Positions 34,432 through 43,623 are shown, numbered from the stretch's first letter. The stretch is DNA of 64,000 nucleotides from Chryseobacterium geocarposphaerae (GCF_002797535.1 NZ_PGFD01000001.1:248001-312000), one strand, 5' to 3'. Numbers and translations are program-made. The notes: generated by a model not told the origin, from the letters alone.

Positions 34432-35949
34432 ATGAGCAAAAAAAGAGTTTTAATCAGTGTTTCTGACAAGAGCGGGTTGATAGAGTTCGCACAGTTTTTG
34501 GAAGCCCAAAATTATGAATTGATTTCTACAGGAGGGACGTTCAAACATTTGAAAGACGCTGGCTTAAATCCAATTCAGATTGATGAGGTTACCAATTTCC
34601 CTGAGATGTTGGACGGAAGAGTGAAAACATTACACCCGAAAGTTCACGGCGGATTGTTGGCGGTTCGTTCCAATGAAGAGCACATGAAAACAGTTCAGGA
34701 GCACGGAATTGGTCTGATTGACATGGTGATCGTGAATCTTTATCCTTTCTTCGAAAATGTAAACAAAAACATTTCTCTTCACGAAAAGGTAGAATTCATC
34801 GACATCGGAGGCCCTTCAATGCTTCGTTCTGCAGCTAAAAACTTTGATTCTGTAACGGTAATTACTGACGTAGAAGATTACGCAGCAGTGAAAATCGAAA
34901 TGGAGCAAAACGGAGATACGTACATTGAAACTCGTAAAAGGTTGGCAGGAAAAGTATTCAATCTTACTTCTGCTTATGATGCAGCGATTTCAAGAATGCT
35001 TTTAGATGAGGAATATCCGACGTATCTCAATGCATCTTATAAAAAAGTTTCTGACCTTAGATATGGTGAAAACCCACATCAGACAGCAGCTTACTACGTT
35101 TCTACTTTCGAAAACGGGGCAATGAAAGATTTCGAACAGTTGGGAGGTAAAGAATTGTCTTTCAACAATCTTCGTGATATGGATCTTTGCTGGAAAGTGG
35201 TTACGGAGTTCAAAGAAGAAATGGCTTGCTGTGCGGTGAAACACTCTACACCTTGTGGAGTTGCCATCGGAACTTCAGCGTTGGAAACGTACCAGAAAAC
35301 TTTTGAGTGCGATCCGGTTTCCATCTTTGGCGGAATTGTTGCAATGAATTACAAAATTGATGCGGCAACAGCTGAAGAATTAAACAAAACATTCCTTGAA
35401 ATCGTAATGGCTCCTGAGTTTGACGAAGAAGCTCTGGAAATTTTAAGAAAGAAGAAAAACTTAAGAATTATAAAAATCGTAAACCCTGTTTCTGACAAAC
35501 AGACTTGGGTGAAAATCGACGGAGGAATTTTAGTTCAGGACAATGACAGCATTTTCTCAGATGATATTAAAGTGGTAACTGAAACTCAGCCTACAGAAGA
35601 GCAGAAAAAAGCATTATTATTTTCTCAGAGAGTAGTAAAATATGTAAAATCTAATGCGATTGTAGTTTCAAACGGAATTCAGGCTTTCGGAATCGGAGGA
35701 GGACAGGTAAACAGAATCTGGGCAACTCAACAGGCGATTGAAAGAGCTAAAGAAAAATTTTCAGGAGACCTAGTATTGGCTTCTGATGCGTTTTTCCCTT
35801 TCCGTGATGTAGTGGATTTCTGCGCTCAGGAAGGAATTAAAGCAATTATTCAGCCGGGAGGAAGTGTAAAAGATCAGGACAGTATTGAAGCTGCCAATGA
35901 GCATAAAATTCCGATGATGTTTACAGGGATTAGACATTTTTTACACTAA
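34432..35949 (+). CDS. purH: bifunctional AICAR formyltransferase / IMP cyclohydrolase
   Basis: A 505-residue protein making the last two steps to IMP. The N-terminal MGS-like domain (about 1-140) closes the ring: [42 protein letters not shown]. The C-terminal formyltransferase domain carries [13 protein letters not shown] (about 204-216), [13 protein letters not shown] (about 266-278; Lys-His of the active site), [33 protein letters not shown] and [13 protein letters not shown]. All key segments are intact and the length is normal. A repeat-filled gap of 298 nt separates it from purN, so a separate promoter is possible. Confidence 0.97.
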   Translation: MSKKRVLISVSDKSGLIEFAQFLEAQNYELISTGGTFKHLKDAGLNPIQIDEVTNFPEMLDGRVKTLHPKVHGGLLAVRSNEEHMKTVQEHGIGLIDMVIVNLYPFFENVNKNISLHEKVEFIDIGGPSMLRSAAKNFDSVTVITDVEDYAAVKIEMEQNGDTYIETRKRLAGKVFNLTSAYDAAISRMLLDEEYPTYLNASYKKVSDLRYGENPHQTAAYYVSTFENGAMKDFEQLGGKELSFNNLRDMDLCWKVVTEFKEEMACCAVKHSTPCGVAIGTSALETYQKTFECDPVSIFGGIVAMNYKIDAATAEELNKTFLEIVMAPEFDEEALEILRKKKNLRIIKIVNPVSDKQTWVKIDGGILVQDNDSIFSDDIKVVTETQPTEEQKKALLFSQRVVKYVKSNAIVVSNGIQAFGIGGGQVNRIWATQQAIERAKEKFSGDLVLASDAFFPFRDVVDFCAQEGIKAIIQPGGSVKDQDSIEAANEHKIPMMFTGIRHFLH

Positions 35950-35979
35950 TTAAAATAGAATTAAAAAATAATTTTGAGA

Positions 35980-36011
35980 TTGTATTTATAGCATTCAAAA
36001 TTATATATTTG
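35980..36011 (+). promoter_or_regulatory. promoter of purD
   Basis: TTG (35980-35982), a 21-nt spacer and TATATTTG (36004-36011) match the flavobacterial consensus, 28 nt before ATG 36040. It suggests purD can be transcribed apart from purH. Confidence 0.55.
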
Positions 36012-36039
36012 TACAATAAGACTAGATAATAAATAAAGT

Positions 36040-37278
36040 ATGAGAATATTAATCATAGGTGAAGGTGGAAGAGAATCTGCCTTGGCAGCAAAACTTCAGA
36101 AAGACTCCAGAGTTACTAAAATGTTTTTTGCCAATGGAAACGCTACTACCGATGCAATAGGGAAAAATGTTCATTTATCAGAGATTAAAGAACTTAGAGA
36201 TTTTGCAATCAAAGAAAAAGTAGATTTAACGATTGTTGGTCCTGAAGCTCCTCTTGTTGCAGGGTTGAAGGATGAGTTTAAGAAGCATGATCTTAAAGTT
36301 TTCGGTCCGACTCAAAAAGTTGCAAGTTTAGAAGGAAGTAAAGCTTTCTCTAAGAAATTTATGCAGACCTATGATATCAAAACAGCAAAAGCTGTAGTAT
36401 TTGATGCTTATAACGATGCTAAGGAATATATTCAGACACAACAATATCCATTGGTAGTTAAAGCTAGTGGTCTTGCTGGAGGCAAAGGAGTGGTGATCTG
36501 TGAAACATTAGAAGAAGCAGAAGCTACGATTCACGATTTTATGATCAGAAGAATATTCGGAGATGCAGGTATCCGTATCGTTATCGAAGAATATTTAGAA
36601 GGTTTTGAAGCGTCAATTATTGCGTTCTCAAACGGTGAAAAGATCTTCCCTTGTATTGCTGCTAAAGACTATAAAAAAGCAGGAAAAGGAGATACAGGTC
36701 CAAACACAGGAGGTATGGGAACTGTAGCACCAAGCCCTGAATTTACTCAAGAGCATTATGCTGATTTTGAAAAAAATATTCTTGAGCCTACTCTAAAAGG
36801 TCTTAAAGGAGAAGGTTTCAGTTTCAAAGGAATCATTTTCTTCGGATTGATGGTGACTAAAAACGGAGCTTATCTGCTTGAATACAACATGAGATTCGGA
36901 GATCCTGAAACTCAGGTATTGATGGCTCTTATGGAAAACAATCTTTTAGACGTTATCCAGGACTGTATGAGCGGGAAAGACATCGAGCTTAAATTTAAAG
37001 ACGAAAAAGCAGTTTGTTTGGTAATGTGTTCAGGAGGTTATCCAAGAAACTTTGAGACAGGATTTGAAATCGTAGGTGAAGATAAAGTGAAACACAGCCA
37101 GCTTTTATATGCAGGAGCAATTAAAAAAGGGGATACAGTTGTTTCTAACGGAGGTAGAGTACTGAATATCGTAGCTACCGGTGCAACTTACGAAGATGCC
37201 CGTAAAAAAGTTTACGAAGATGCAAGTCATGTACATTTCGATTACGGCTTCTACAGAGAAGACATCGGAAAGTTCTAA
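36040..37278 (+). CDS. purD: phosphoribosylamine-glycine ligase
   Basis: A 412-residue GAR synthetase joining phosphoribosylamine and glycine with ATP. It begins RILIIGEGGRESALAAKL (the N-domain nucleotide loop, normally GGREHAL, here GGRESAL). The ATP-grasp domain has VKASGLAGGKGVVIC (about 143-157), EEYLEGFEASIIAFS, GPNTGGMGTVAPSP (about 230-243) and EYNMRFGDPETQVLM. The C-terminal domain is normal. The change of the usual His to Ser in the N-terminal loop is notable but its effect is unknown. It follows purH after 90 nt. Confidence 0.96.
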   Translation: MRILIIGEGGRESALAAKLQKDSRVTKMFFANGNATTDAIGKNVHLSEIKELRDFAIKEKVDLTIVGPEAPLVAGLKDEFKKHDLKVFGPTQKVASLEGSKAFSKKFMQTYDIKTAKAVVFDAYNDAKEYIQTQQYPLVVKASGLAGGKGVVICETLEEAEATIHDFMIRRIFGDAGIRIVIEEYLEGFEASIIAFSNGEKIFPCIAAKDYKKAGKGDTGPNTGGMGTVAPSPEFTQEHYADFEKNILEPTLKGLKGEGFSFKGIIFFGLMVTKNGAYLLEYNMRFGDPETQVLMALMENNLLDVIQDCMSGKDIELKFKDEKAVCLVMCSGGYPRNFETGFEIVGEDKVKHSQLLYAGAIKKGDTVVSNGGRVLNIVATGATYEDARKKVYEDASHVHFDYGFYREDIGKF

Positions 37279-37289
37279 ACAATAAATCA

Positions 37290-37321
37290 AAAAAGATTTG
37301 GAGAAATCCAGGTCTTTTTTT
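37290..37321 (+). terminator. rho-independent terminator after purD
   Basis: AAAAAGATTTGGA (37290-37302) pairs with TCCAGGTCTTTTT (37307-37319) with two G-T pairs around a GAAA tetraloop, followed by T. It marks purD as the end of the pur transcript. Confidence 0.8.
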
Positions 37322-37341
37322 GTAAAGAATTATTCAATAGG

Positions 37342-37394
37342 ATCGGGCTTTAGCCCGATTAAATAATATAAAAAGAGAAATTGGCTTTAGCCAA
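37342..37394. repeat. twin hairpin repeat (GGGCTTTAGCCC and TTGGCTTTAGCCAA)
   Basis: ATCGGGCT-TT-AGCCCGAT (37342-37359) is followed 21 nt later by TTGGCT-TT-AGCCAA (37381-37394). The two hairpins share the core GGCTTTAGCC. Confidence 0.75.
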
Positions 37395-37452
37395 AACTTA
37401 AAAGATTAATTAAAAAATATTTAGTTAATTTTAATTTAAGATAAGACCAATT

Positions 37453-37524
37453 TTTGTCATTCCGTAGGCATCTAAGCTATTTAAATTTTTATCATTGCAG
37501 TAGAGGTTCCTACGGAATGACAAA
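37453..37524. repeat. inverted repeat (TGTCATTCCGTAGG family)
   Basis: The arms TTTGTCATTCCGTAGG (37453-37468) and CCTACGGAATGACAAA (37509-37524) are exact reverse complements, 16 bp each, with a 40-nt centre. The design is like the 991 and 42132 repeats but with a different arm sequence after TGTCATTC. Confidence 0.85.
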
Positions 37525-37578
37525 CACTCTTTTAAAGGATTAAAACAATTAAAAACTCATCATTTATCAATTATAAAA

Positions 37579-39108
37579 ATGAACAACGGTATTATCATAT
37601 TAGATTTCGGATCACAGTACAACCAGCTTATCGGAAGAAGAATCCGTGAAATGGGAGTATATTCTGAAATTTTACCTTTCAATACACCATTAGAAACACT
37701 TTTAGAAAAACAGCCAAAAGGAATTATCCTTTCAGGGGGGCCAAGTTCTGTAAATGCAGAAAACGCTCATTTGGTTGAAAAAGAATTATATGAACAAGGA
37801 ATTCCTGTATTGGGAATTTGCTACGGAATGCAGCTTACAGCACATCTTTTAGGCGGAAAAGTTCATAAAGGAGTAAAAGGGGAGTATGGAAAGGCTCACT
37901 TAGAAATTGTAAAAGAATCTTCTTTATTAAAAGGAGTTTCTAATAACTCAGTAGTTTGGATGAGCCACTTTGATGAAGTTGGACAATTACCTGCAGGTTT
38001 TGAATTAAACGCAACATCAGGAGTAATTGCTTCAATGTCAAACGAAGATAAAAAAATCTACTGTGTGCAGTTTCACCCGGAAGTTTCCCATACAGAAGAA
38101 GGAGGAAAAATGTTGGAGAATTTCGTTTTCGGAATCTGTAATGCGGAGAAAAACTGGAAACTGACAAACTATATTGAAAAAACAGTTGAAGAAATCCGTG
38201 AAAAAGTAGGAGATCAAAAAGTAATCTTAGGACTTTCAGGAGGGGTAGACTCTTCTGTAGCGGCCGTTTTGATCCATAAAGCGATCGGAGATCAGCTGAC
38301 TTGTATCTTTGTTGACACAGGTTTATTGAGAAAAGATGAAGGCAAGAAAGTAATGGATAATTATGGTGAACATTTCCATATGAACATTAAAATGGTAGAT
38401 GCATCCGAAAGATTCCTTTCAAAATTAGCTGGAGTTGACGATCCTGAAGCCAAAAGAAAAATCATCGGAAACGAATTTATCCACGTTTTTGATGAAGAAT
38501 CTCATAAAATTGAAGGTGCTAAATTCTTAGCCCAGGGAACGATTTATCCTGACGTAATCGAAAGTCAGTCTGTAAACGGACCTTCTGCAGTAATCAAATC
38601 TCACCACAACGTTGGTGGACTTCCGGAAGATATGGAATTTGAATTACTAGAGCCTCTAAGAGAATTATTCAAAGATGAAGTAAGAAAAGTAGGAGAAGAA
38701 CTGGGAATTCCTCATCATTTGGTACACAGGCACCCTTTTCCTGGTCCTGGATTAGGAATCAGAGTATTGGGAGCTGTAGATGCTGAAAAAGTAAGAATTC
38801 TTCAGGAAGCGGATGATATCTTCATTGAAGAATTATACAAAAACGATTTGTATGAAAAAGTTTCTCAGGCATTCGTAGTGCTTCTTCCGGTAAAATCTGT
38901 AGGAGTAATGGGAGATGAAAGAACATACGAATATACAGCAGTAGTTCGTTCTGCAAACACGATCGACTTTATGACGGCAACGTGGAGCAGACTTCCTTAC
39001 GAGTTTTTAGATACGGTTTCAAGCAGAATCATCAACGAAGTAAGAGGAATTAACAGAGTAGCTTACGATATTTCAAGCAAACCGCCTGCAACGATCGAGT
39101 GGGAATAA
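37579..39108 (+). CDS. guaA: GMP synthase (glutamine-hydrolysing)
   Basis: A 509-residue enzyme turning XMP into GMP. The N-terminal class I glutamine amidotransferase domain has the nucleophile Cys81 in GICYGMQ and the His-Glu pair in QFHPEVSHTE. The ATP pyrophosphatase domain carries the PP-loop LGLSGGVDSSVAAVLI (about 219-234) and FVDTGLLRKDEG. The C-terminal dimer domain includes HPFPGPGLGIRVLG and ends RVAYDISSKPPATIEWE, the invariant GuaA ending. It lies 300 nt after purD beyond a terminator and repeats, so it is probably transcribed separately. Length is normal. Confidence 0.98.
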   Translation: MNNGIIILDFGSQYNQLIGRRIREMGVYSEILPFNTPLETLLEKQPKGIILSGGPSSVNAENAHLVEKELYEQGIPVLGICYGMQLTAHLLGGKVHKGVKGEYGKAHLEIVKESSLLKGVSNNSVVWMSHFDEVGQLPAGFELNATSGVIASMSNEDKKIYCVQFHPEVSHTEEGGKMLENFVFGICNAEKNWKLTNYIEKTVEEIREKVGDQKVILGLSGGVDSSVAAVLIHKAIGDQLTCIFVDTGLLRKDEGKKVMDNYGEHFHMNIKMVDASERFLSKLAGVDDPEAKRKIIGNEFIHVFDEESHKIEGAKFLAQGTIYPDVIESQSVNGPSAVIKSHHNVGGLPEDMEFELLEPLRELFKDEVRKVGEELGIPHHLVHRHPFPGPGLGIRVLGAVDAEKVRILQEADDIFIEELYKNDLYEKVSQAFVVLLPVKSVGVMGDERTYEYTAVVRSANTIDFMTATWSRLPYEFLDTVSSRIINEVRGINRVAYDISSKPPATIEWE

Positions 39109-39130
39109 TTTGACTTGAATTTAAATATAA

Positions 39131-39156
39131 ATCCTGCCTTTAGGCGGGATTTTTTT
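39131..39156 (+). terminator. rho-independent terminator after guaA
   Basis: ATCCTGCC (39131-39138), loop TTTA, GGCGGGAT (39143-39150), then six T. One G-T pair. The pheA promoter box starts 13 nt further on. Confidence 0.85.
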
Positions 39157-39168
39157 GTTTAATATTTT

Positions 39169-39176
39169 TACATTTG
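39169..39176 (+). promoter_or_regulatory. -7 promoter box directly before pheA
   Basis: TACATTTG is followed by TTAT and the ATG of pheA (39181). The run TACATTTGTTATATG is identical to that before the PEP carboxylase gene. Upstream element unclear because the guaA terminator occupies that place. Confidence 0.6.
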
Positions 39177-39180
39177 TTAT

Positions 39181-40017
39181 ATGAAGATAGCATTTCTTGG
39201 TCCGCAGGCAAGTTTTACGCAGTTGGCGGCTTCACAGATATTTCCGGAAGAAGAATTAATACCCCAATCCAGTATTTTGGATTGTTTTAATGCCGTAATG
39301 AATAATGAGGTTGATAAAGCCGTTGTGCCTTTAGAAAATTCAATAGAAGGAACGGTTTCCATGACTTTGGATTATCTCTATAATTTTGATGTTTTTATAG
39401 AAACGGAACTGGTAATGCCAATTGCCCATCATTTGATGGTGCATCCTGAAAATTCGGTGTTTGAGAAGATCATTTCCCATCCGCAGGCTTTGGCACAAAC
39501 CTATCACTTCAGACACGAAAATTATCCTGGAATTCCATCGCAAGATTTTAATTCCACCGCAGCTTCTGCAAAACTGGTGTCTGAGAATCCAAATGAAAAA
39601 TGGGCGGCTGTAGCCAACCGTTCCGCGGCTAAATTGTATGGTTTAAAGATCATTCACGAAAATATTCAGGATTTTGAACAGAACCATACCAAATTTGTAG
39701 TGCTCTCTAAGAGCAAAGAAATCCTTGAGCTTCCCTTACAGAAGACATCAGAAAAAACATCTTTGATTATTACGCTTCCCGAAGATCACGCAGGAGGTCT
39801 TCATCAGGTGCTTTCCGTATTTGCATGGCGAAAAATGAACCTTTCAAAAATTGAAAGCCGTACCCTGAAAACAGGATTGGGAAACTATTTTTTTTTCATT
39901 AATGTAGCCAGTGAATGGCATCCTGTATTATCTCAAAATGCGATTGATGAGTTGATTGCGCTCAAAGCCAATGTGAAGTTTTTAGGGCATTATAATGAAT
40001 ATCTGTTTGTGGAATAA
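39181..40017 (+). CDS. pheA: prephenate dehydratase
   Basis: A 278-residue monofunctional enzyme making phenylpyruvate from prephenate for phenylalanine synthesis. The catalytic domain (about 1-180) begins IAFLGPQASFTQLAA and includes VVPLENSIEGTVSMTLDYL, then NSTAASAKLVSENP and QNHTKFVVLS, where NHTKF stands for the usual N-x-TRF. A C-terminal ACT domain (about 195-275) should bind Phe; its two ligand motifs differ from the norm: GGLHQVL for GALxxVL, and ESRTLK for ESRPxK. There is no chorismate mutase domain. It is not followed by other aromatic genes. Confidence 0.94.
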   Translation: MKIAFLGPQASFTQLAASQIFPEEELIPQSSILDCFNAVMNNEVDKAVVPLENSIEGTVSMTLDYLYNFDVFIETELVMPIAHHLMVHPENSVFEKIISHPQALAQTYHFRHENYPGIPSQDFNSTAASAKLVSENPNEKWAAVANRSAAKLYGLKIIHENIQDFEQNHTKFVVLSKSKEILELPLQKTSEKTSLIITLPEDHAGGLHQVLSVFAWRKMNLSKIESRTLKTGLGNYFFFINVASEWHPVLSQNAIDELIALKANVKFLGHYNEYLFVE

Positions 40018-40105
40018 TTATTGTGTAAAAATCCAGATAGTTGATTTAAATCTCTATGCCAAATATTTTTGTATTGCAATGATAAGCTAGTTTTGAGTAT
40101 ATTCT

Positions 40106-40414
40106 ATGATAACTTTTTTAAATTTTAAAAATAAAACACTTCAAAGTGCACTTCTAACTATAGTATTTTATCTTGTTTATTATTTATTGAGCTTATTAGG
40201 AGAATATTTTAATAAAACAGGACCTTGCACACCTGGTTTGGGTATTTTACTTTTAATATTTTTACCTATTCTAACGCTTATTTTGTTGATTGTTAATTTG
40301 ATTAAGTATTATTCTCGCAATGAAAAACATTTGAAATACAGTATATTAATTCATGGTTTAGTATTTTTATCTTTATTGTGTGTTTACATTTATATTTCAA
40401 AAGCTAAAATATAA
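40106..40414 (+). CDS. small hypothetical membrane protein
   Basis: A 102-residue protein I do not recognise. It has three predicted transmembrane helices (about 14-34, 45-66, 78-98), with a loop holding TGPCTPG between the first two and a basic loop (KYYSRNEKHLK) before the third. The DNA is more AT-rich than its neighbours. It sits between pheA and the UbiB-like kinase on the same strand with no visible promoter of its own. Confidence 0.6.
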   Translation: MITFLNFKNKTLQSALLTIVFYLVYYLLSLLGEYFNKTGPCTPGLGILLLIFLPILTLILLIVNLIKYYSRNEKHLKYSILIHGLVFLSLLCVYIYISKAKI

Positions 40415-40470
40415 ACTACAGATTTATAATTTTCCCATTTTGAATACCTTAGACCAACCTATTTTTCATA

Positions 40471-42117
40471 ATGATTATGTTTGATAAGCAGCAACGAAAA
40501 CTCAAAAGATCAGCCAAATTATTTTCTGTATTAAGCAAATACGGCTTCAAAGATGTATTGGCGAGAATGCAGGGTGGAAAAAAGGTTGAGGATACTTCAG
40601 ATGAAATAGTTTCTAAAGGAAGTGTTTATGAGAGAATTCGATTAGTATTAGAAGAATTGGGGCCTACTTTTGTGAAGCTGGGACAAACTTTCAGCAACAG
40701 GGAAGATCTGCTTCCTAAAGAACTGATTCAGGAGTTGCAGAAATTGCAGGATAAAGTCGAAACGGTAGAGATGAATGTTGAGGATATTCTGGAAAATGAA
40801 TTTGATATTTCTGTGAATGATCATTTTACAGAAATTCAGAAAGTCCCTTTGGCAACGGCTTCTATTGCACAGGTTTATAAAGGAATTCTGAATGACGGAA
40901 CTGAGGTGATTTTAAAAATTAAGAAACCTGATGTTCAGACTGTCATTGAAGATGATCTGTTGCTGATTAAAGACCTTGAAAAACTCGTTTCCTCTTACTC
41001 AGAAATAGGAGAGAAACTGAATCTGAAACAGGCGATTTCCACGTTCGAAAAATCTCTGCTCGAAGAAGTTTCATTGATTAACGAAAAAGAAAATATTCTG
41101 CAGTTTAGAAGGAATTTCAAAAGCAATAAAGAAACTTATGTTCCGAAAGTATATGAAGAATTCTGTAACAATAATGTTCTTTGTATGGAATTTATTGATG
41201 GAATAAAAGTAACTGATAAATCGATACTTTTGGCTAACAATATAGATCCTGTAAACATCTCTGAGATTGGTCTGAGACTTTTTGTGACCCAGATTATGGA
41301 TTACGGTTTTTTCCATGCTGATCCTCATGCAGGGAATATTTTAGTGAAAAAAGACGGAAAAGTTGTTTTCATAGATTTTGGAGCGGTAGGAAAAATTCCG
41401 CCTAACGATAAAGAAGTACTGGAAAATCTTATTGTAAGCTTCGTGGCTAAAAATCCTCATAAGATTGTAAGATACCTAAAAAAAATGGCGATAAGCTATG
41501 AAATTCCGGATGAAAGAAGATTTGAAAACGATGTGGAAGATATTCTGAATTTTGTTCACAGTACCTCTTTAAAAGAGATCAATGCACAGGTGATTATCAA
41601 TAAGATGAAAGATGTTCTAACAGATAATCGACTGCAGATGCCTGATTATTTTTATCTTTTGTTTAAAGGAATTACTTTGATAGAAGGAGTTGGACGAAAT
41701 ATTAACCCGGATCTGGATGTTGTAAAAAGTTTAAGTCCGTTTACCAAAAAGATTTTTGCCCGAAAGATCAGTCCGCAGAATCTTTTTAAAAGCGGAGTCG
41801 ACCGGGTAATGAATTTTACGGACAATGTAGATGAAATTCCTAGGGAATTGCGTTCCGTTTTACAAAAATTGGATGAAAATAAATTTACGGTTTCCAGCGA
41901 GATAAAAAATCTGGAGAAAACGAATCAGTTAATTAAGTCAAGTATTGTTAATCTCATTTTAGCAATGGTTTTAGGAGCCAATATTATTGCAACATCAATT
42001 GTTTTTGTTTCAGAAGCTGGTCCCAGAATCGGAGAGTTGTCATTGGTTGCTGTTTTAGGATTTATCTTTTCAATATTTTTAGTGATCATCATTTTGCTGA
42101 GAATTACAAGAAAATAA
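40471..42117 (+). CDS. UbiB/ABC1-family atypical kinase
   Basis: A 548-residue membrane-anchored protein of the UbiB/ADCK family. The family KxGQ motif is KLGQ (69-72) in GPTFVKLGQTFSNREDLLP. The Ala-rich loop that replaces the kinase P-loop is TASIAQVYKG. ILKIKKPDV supplies the Lys, MDYGFFHADPHAGNILVKKD is the catalytic loop and VFIDFGAVGK the DFG motif. Two C-terminal transmembrane helices (about 490-515 and 520-545) complete the typical layout. The family supports ubiquinone synthesis elsewhere; this group of bacteria uses menaquinone, so its role here is open. ATG 40477 (Met3) is an alternative start. Confidence 0.88.
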   Translation: MIMFDKQQRKLKRSAKLFSVLSKYGFKDVLARMQGGKKVEDTSDEIVSKGSVYERIRLVLEELGPTFVKLGQTFSNREDLLPKELIQELQKLQDKVETVEMNVEDILENEFDISVNDHFTEIQKVPLATASIAQVYKGILNDGTEVILKIKKPDVQTVIEDDLLLIKDLEKLVSSYSEIGEKLNLKQAISTFEKSLLEEVSLINEKENILQFRRNFKSNKETYVPKVYEEFCNNNVLCMEFIDGIKVTDKSILLANNIDPVNISEIGLRLFVTQIMDYGFFHADPHAGNILVKKDGKVVFIDFGAVGKIPPNDKEVLENLIVSFVAKNPHKIVRYLKKMAISYEIPDERRFENDVEDILNFVHSTSLKEINAQVIINKMKDVLTDNRLQMPDYFYLLFKGITLIEGVGRNINPDLDVVKSLSPFTKKIFARKISPQNLFKSGVDRVMNFTDNVDEIPRELRSVLQKLDENKFTVSSEIKNLEKTNQLIKSSIVNLILAMVLGANIIATSIVFVSEAGPRIGELSLVAVLGFIFSIFLVIIILLRITRK

Positions 42118-42131
42118 TTATAAATCATATC

Positions 42132-42194
42132 TGTCATTCTGACGTAGGAAGAATCTGTTACTTTTATTGAGATTCTTCCTACGTCAGAATGACA
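42132..42194. repeat. perfect long inverted repeat (TGTCATTCTGACG family)
   Basis: A 25-bp arm at 42132-42156 (begins TGTCATTCTGACG, ends GAAGAATCT) and the arm 42170-42194 are perfect reverse complements with a 13-nt loop. It is the best-preserved copy of this family in the window and sits between two genes in the same direction. Confidence 0.92.
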
Positions 42195-42252
42195 AACTTA
42201 CTGTTAAGCTTTATCTTAAAACTTCCCTTCAAACTTTAAAAAATTAATTGTC

Positions 42253-42260
42253 TATCTTTG
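42253..42260 (+). promoter_or_regulatory. -7 promoter box directly before the helicase gene
   Basis: TATCTTTG ends four bases (CAAA) before ATG 42265. This is the same spacing as for the AraC, pheA and PEP carboxylase genes. Confidence 0.6.
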
Positions 42261-42264
42261 CAAA

Positions 42265-43617
42265 ATGGAAAAACTCACTTTTGCAGATTTTGATCTTCCG
42301 GTTAAAATTCTTGATGTTTTAGCAGATTTAGAATTATTTGAACCTACTCCTATTCAGGAAAAAAGTTTGAAACCTATACTTTCGGGACGTGATGTGATGG
42401 GAATTGCACAGACCGGAACAGGAAAGACATTAGCTTATCTTTTACCGGTTTTAAAAACCTGGAAATACAATAAATCCGGAAATCCAACGGTTTTAGTGTT
42501 GGTTCCAACCAGAGAATTGGTAGTTCAGGTAACGGAAATCCTTGAAAAACTAACGGAAAACATCACTGCAAGAGTTATAGGGATTTACGGAGGTAAAAAT
42601 ATTAATACACAGAAGCTTTTATTTGATGGAGGGTGTGATATTTTGGTAGGAACGCCGGGAAGGGTAATGGATTTGTCTATTGATAATGCCATTTCATTGA
42701 AGGAAGTTCAGAAACTGATCATTGATGAGTTTGACGAAATGCTCAATTTAGGATTCAGACCTCAGTTGACGCATATTTTTGAGATGATGAAAGAGAAAAG
42801 ACAGAATATCTTATTCTCTGCAACCATGACTGAAGCTGTTGACGAGATGCTGGATGAATATTTTGCAAGCCCTGTTGAAATTTCACTGGCAAAATCAGGA
42901 ACACCGCTTGAGAAAATAGAACAGACCGCTTATAAGGTTGAAAATTTCAATACGAAGATCAATTTGCTTGAAAATTTATTGAAAAATAACGAGGATATGT
43001 CCAAAGTTTTGATTTTCAATAATAACAAGAAGCACGCTGATTTATTATTTACTAAAATTGATGAACTTTTCCCTGGGCAGTTTGATGTCATTCACTCCAA
43101 TAAGTCTCAAAACTACAGACTGAAAGCAATGAAGCGTTTTGAGAATGAAGAAATACGAGGATTGATTACTACGGACGTAATGGCGAGAGGTTTGGATATC
43201 TCAGATATTACCCACGTTATCAACTTTGAAACACCTGATATCCCTGAACAATATATCCACAGAATCGGTAGAACAGGTAGAGCGGATAAAGACGGTAAAG
43301 CGATAACTTTTGTTACCAAAAAAGAAGAGCCTTTGATTCTTGATATCGAGTTATTGATGGATAAAGATTTAAAATTCATCGATTTCCCTGAAGATGTAAA
43401 AATAAATCCTAAAAAGATTGCTTCTGAAGAAGAGCATATTGCCATGAAGAACCCTGCTCCTGTAAAACTGAATGATGGAGGGGGAGCTTTCCACGAAAAG
43501 AAAGCAAAGAATACCAAAGAAAACTGGGGTGGACCTTCGAAAAGAAAAGCGCCTAAGAAGTTTGGAGCCAACAGAGCACAGCAGAAAGCAATCTCTAAAT
43601 CTAAGAGAAAGAAATAA
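42265..43617 (+). CDS. DEAD-box family ATP-dependent RNA helicase (DEFD variant)
   Basis: A 450-residue protein with all helicase motifs in order: Q motif PTPIQEKSL, motif I AQTGTGKT (about 51-58), Ia PTRELVVQV, Ib TPGRVMDL, II DEFD in LIIDEFDEMLNLGF (about 153-156), III SAT in LFSATM, then IV, V (TTDVMARGLDIS) and VI HRIGRTGR. Motif II is DEFD and not DEAD. After the core (about 380) comes a highly basic tail (KRKAPKKFGANRAQQK and onward), likely for RNA binding. Roles in ribosome assembly or RNA decay are typical. A cold-shock role is possible but not shown. Confidence 0.93.
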   Translation: MEKLTFADFDLPVKILDVLADLELFEPTPIQEKSLKPILSGRDVMGIAQTGTGKTLAYLLPVLKTWKYNKSGNPTVLVLVPTRELVVQVTEILEKLTENITARVIGIYGGKNINTQKLLFDGGCDILVGTPGRVMDLSIDNAISLKEVQKLIIDEFDEMLNLGFRPQLTHIFEMMKEKRQNILFSATMTEAVDEMLDEYFASPVEISLAKSGTPLEKIEQTAYKVENFNTKINLLENLLKNNEDMSKVLIFNNNKKHADLLFTKIDELFPGQFDVIHSNKSQNYRLKAMKRFENEEIRGLITTDVMARGLDISDITHVINFETPDIPEQYIHRIGRTGRADKDGKAITFVTKKEEPLILDIELLMDKDLKFIDFPEDVKINPKKIASEEEHIAMKNPAPVKLNDGGGAFHEKKAKNTKENWGGPSKRKAPKKFGANRAQQKAISKSKRKK

Positions 43618-43623
43618 AATAAG

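Noticed and set aside
43113..43571. A 152-codon frame opposite the helicase gene
   Set aside because: It is rich in Ser, Phe and Ile as expected of the complement of Lys/Glu/Asp-rich coding sequence, and the helicase on the other strand is complete.
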